Below are positions 4,628 through 6,450 of a stretch of 6,450 bases of DNA, in pieces. Every line of letters starts with the position of its first letter. Positions within the stretch are counted from its first letter, which is position 1. Below the pieces are notes generated by a model. It saw only the letters and a list, made by a program, of their open reading frames with translations. It was not told the DNA's origin and did no database searches. The position numbers and the translations under genes are program-made. The stretch lies in assembly GCA_040235415.1 (NCBI GenBank), contig JBECKR010000060.1, positions 1 to 6,450 of the forward strand, given 5' to 3'. The DNA comes from JBECKR01 sp040235415. Lineage in GTDB: Bacteria > Acidobacteriota > Polarisedimenticolia > Polarisedimenticolales > Polarisedimenticolaceae.

Positions 4628-6450
4628 GTGACGAATCGAACAACCTGGAAGACGGGGCTGCTGGTCGCGCTGCTGGTCGTTCTCGTCGGCTGCGCCGCGC
4701 AGAAGGCGTACCGTGACGCCGAGCGCGACGCCCGCCGCGAGGACTGGGATCGGGCCGTCCTGGGCTACAGCAAGGCCCTGGCGCTCGATCCCGGCAACAC
4801 GCGCTACAGCGTCGCGCTCGATCGCGCCAAGCTCAACGCGTCGGCGGACCACTTCGAGAAGGCGAGGCGCTATCTCGCGGCCTCGCAGTGGGCGCTCGCC
4901 GTCGCCGAGCTGCAGCAGACGCTGCTCTTGAACCCCGGGAATCAGAACGCCCAAAACGAGCTCCAACGCGCGATGCGGGAGCTCAAGCGCGCCGAGAGCG
5001 GGCCGTCGGAGCTCGAGATGATGAAGGAGCGCGCCCGCCTGCAGGCGATGGCCCCCCCGAAGCTCGATCCGCGCGCGAACATCCCGATCCTCCTGAATTT
5101 CAAGGACGTCGAGATCGGCAAGATCTTCGACGCCATCAGCAAGGCCTCGCAGATCAACTTCCTGTTCGACGAGAAGGTCGAGCTCAACAAGCCGATGACG
5201 ATCGACATCGGGAACGTCACGCTCGAGAAGGCGATGGACATCCTGATGCTCCAGACCAAGAACTTCTACAAGGTCATCGACGAGCACACGATCCTCATCG
5301 CGCCGGACACGCGCCCGAAACGCCAGGAGTACGAGGACAACGTCATCCGGACGTTCTTCCTGTCGAACGGCGACACCAAGCAGGTCGTGACGCTCCTCCG
5401 GTCGCTCCTGCAGTCTCGCCAGATCGCGGAGAATCCGGACCTCAACTCCGTCACGATCAAGGACACTCCGGACAAGGTCGCGATCGCCGAGAAGATCATC
5501 AACGCGAACGACAAGGCCAAAGGCGAGGTCCTGATCGACGTGGAGCTGCTCGAGATCAAGCGCTCGATCGCCAAGACGCTCGGAATCGACCTGTCGTCGA
5601 AAACGCTCTCGCTGACCTATCGTGACGGGCAATCCTCCGTGCCGCTCAACAACCTCGACGCGGTCAAGCAGAAGGGGAATTGGAGCGTCGGGGTGATCCC
5701 GAGCGTGGTGCTGAACTTCCTCAAGACCGACAGCGAGACGAGGTCGATCGCGAAGCCGCAGCTTCGGGTGACGGAGGGCGAGAAGGCCGAGATCCTGATC
5801 GGCGATCGCGTCCCGATTCCGACGACGTCGTTCAACACCTCGCAGACCGTCGGCGGCAATATCGTGCCGATCACGTCGTTCACCTACCAGAACGTCGGCA
5901 TCACCGTCCAGATCGAGCCGCGCGTGCACCACAACAAGGAAGTCACGCTCAAGGTCTCGGTCGAGGTCAGCGCGGTGACGGGCTTCGTCGAGGGATCGGG
6001 CGGGCAGCAGCAGCCGGTCATCGGGACGCGGCAGATCCAGACCGTGATCCGGCTGCGCGACGGCGAGACGAACGTGCTGGCCGGGCTGATCAAGCGCGAC
6101 GAGCGCGACGACCGCAGCGGTCTTCCCGGTCTCATCGACATTCCCGGCGTCAACAAGGTTCTCGCGAACAACAAGACCTCGAGGGACGAGACCGACATCA
6201 TCATGACGCTGACGCCGCAGATCATCCGGATGCCGGACATCAACGAGGAGGACCTCGCGACGCTGTGGGTCGGGACCGAGGACAACATGCGCCTGCGGGG
6301 GCCGACGTCGGGCGTCTTCGGGGTCACGGCGTTCGGGTCGGACGGCGAGGAGCAGGCGCCCGTCGCCGAGACCGGAGGCCGGGGAACGGTCAGCCGGATG
6401 GTGCCGTCGGCGGAGGTCGAGGCCGACCGCGCGCGGGGGCGGCGTGAGGC
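4628..6450 (+). CDS. gspD: Lipoprotein secretin with N-terminal TPR repeats, GspD/PilQ family (3' partial)
   Basis: The outer-membrane gated channel for the pilus or secreted substrate. 607 codons are present with no stop before the window ends. Visible: a lipoprotein signal with lipobox LVGC ending at C22; two TPR-like helical hairpins (about residues 26-57, ending LDPGN, and 71-105, ending LNPGN); a short N0/STN-type domain (about 152-232, from IPILLNFKDVEIGKIFDAIS); one N1-type secretin_N repeat (about 238-297); and the secretin beta-barrel domain (about 301-535) with GDRVPIPTT (392-400), a YQNVGITVQIEP strand, and the signature SGLPGLIDIPGVN (497-509) followed by TDIIMTLTPQII (522-533). 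A further 70 or so polar residues run off the edge. There is one N1 repeat rather than the two or three of classical GspD, and no AMIN domain of proteobacterial PilQ is apparent. The GTG start is preceded by GGGGGA (4618-4623) and puts the signal peptide in place. The lipid anchor may replace a separate pilotin (inference). Confidence 0.94.
   Translation, partial: MTNRTTWKTGLLVALLVVLVGCAAQKAYRDAERDARREDWDRAVLGYSKALALDPGNTRYSVALDRAKLNASADHFEKARRYLAASQWALAVAELQQTLLLNPGNQNAQNELQRAMRELKRAESGPSELEMMKERARLQAMAPPKLDPRANIPILLNFKDVEIGKIFDAISKASQINFLFDEKVELNKPMTIDIGNVTLEKAMDILMLQTKNFYKVIDEHTILIAPDTRPKRQEYEDNVIRTFFLSNGDTKQVVTLLRSLLQSRQIAENPDLNSVTIKDTPDKVAIAEKIINANDKAKGEVLIDVELLEIKRSIAKTLGIDLSSKTLSLTYRDGQSSVPLNNLDAVKQKGNWSVGVIPSVVLNFLKTDSETRSIAKPQLRVTEGEKAEILIGDRVPIPTTSFNTSQTVGGNIVPITSFTYQNVGITVQIEPRVHHNKEVTLKVSVEVSAVTGFVEGSGGQQQPVIGTRQIQTVIRLRDGETNVLAGLIKRDERDDRSGLPGLIDIPGVNKVLANNKTSRDETDIIMTLTPQIIRMPDINEEDLATLWVGTEDNMRLRGPTSGVFGVTAFGSDGEEQAPVAETGGRGTVSRMVPSAEVEADRARGRRE

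Noticed and set aside
5052..5058. Seven-C tract in the secretin as a phase-variation switch or frameshift
   Set aside because: The frame continues correctly on both sides (TPR region before, N0-type domain after), and a seven-base C run is unremarkable in DNA of this composition.
4547..5932. 461-codon open frame on the minus strand across the secretin
   Set aside because: It lies wholly antisense to a gene with clear secretin motifs, its product is a repetitive Arg/Leu/Asp/Val-rich sequence with no recognisable domain, and long antisense frames are expected in GC-rich DNA with G/C-ending codons.
5680..6447. 255-codon plus-strand frame near the window end, together with the frame at 4888-5625
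   Set aside because: Both are out of frame with the secretin reading frame that is open from 4628 to 6450 and carries the family signatures; their products are Arg/Gly/Asp-rich low-complexity sequence.

Overview
The window is wall-to-wall coding DNA on the + strand. It is GC-rich, strongly G/C-ending at third codon positions, and reads as one operon for an envelope-spanning machine of the type IV pilus / type II secretion superfamily. Six genes follow one another: a GspE/PilB-type secretion ATPase (39-1691), a divergent PilM-like cytoplasmic ring protein (1705-2718), a PilN-like protein (2715-3392), a PilO-like protein (3389-4000), a PilP/GspC-like protein (4000-4611), and a lipoprotein secretin of the GspD/PilQ family (4628-6450, open at the window edge). 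The last is a GTG-started frame that covers the whole final 1.8 kb. No tRNA, rRNA, CRISPR array, insertion sequence or terminator was seen. The longest gap between genes is 16 bases.

Layout: bases 1-38 hold a strong GC hairpin immediately followed by a Shine-Dalgarno sequence for the ATPase gene. A 13-base gap separates the ATPase and pilM-like genes. The next three junctions overlap by one to four bases (ATGA, ATGA, TGATG), so the PilM-N-O-P block is probably translationally coupled. A 16-base gap with a G-rich Shine-Dalgarno precedes the secretin.

How the genes fit together (known from the families): the hexameric ATPase powers assembly of a pilus or pseudopilus. PilM binds the cytoplasmic tail of PilN, and PilN/PilO form an inner-membrane platform with periplasmic ferredoxin-like domains. 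PilP/GspC links that platform to the periplasmic N-domains of the outer-membrane secretin. Missing from the window are the platform protein GspF/PilC, any (pseudo)pilin, a prepilin peptidase and a retraction ATPase, so whether this system makes a pilus or secretes proteins cannot be decided here. The parts are a mixture: a PilMNOP core as in type IV pili, with a secretin carrying N-terminal TPR repeats and a lipobox instead of the AMIN domains of proteobacterial PilQ.

Organism (inference): a GC-rich diderm bacterium. The NLATRPFRN motif in PilN and the TPR-secretin architecture are, from memory, common in Acidobacteriota and some deltaproteobacterial-type lineages, so an Acidobacteriota-like genome is my best guess with low-to-moderate confidence.
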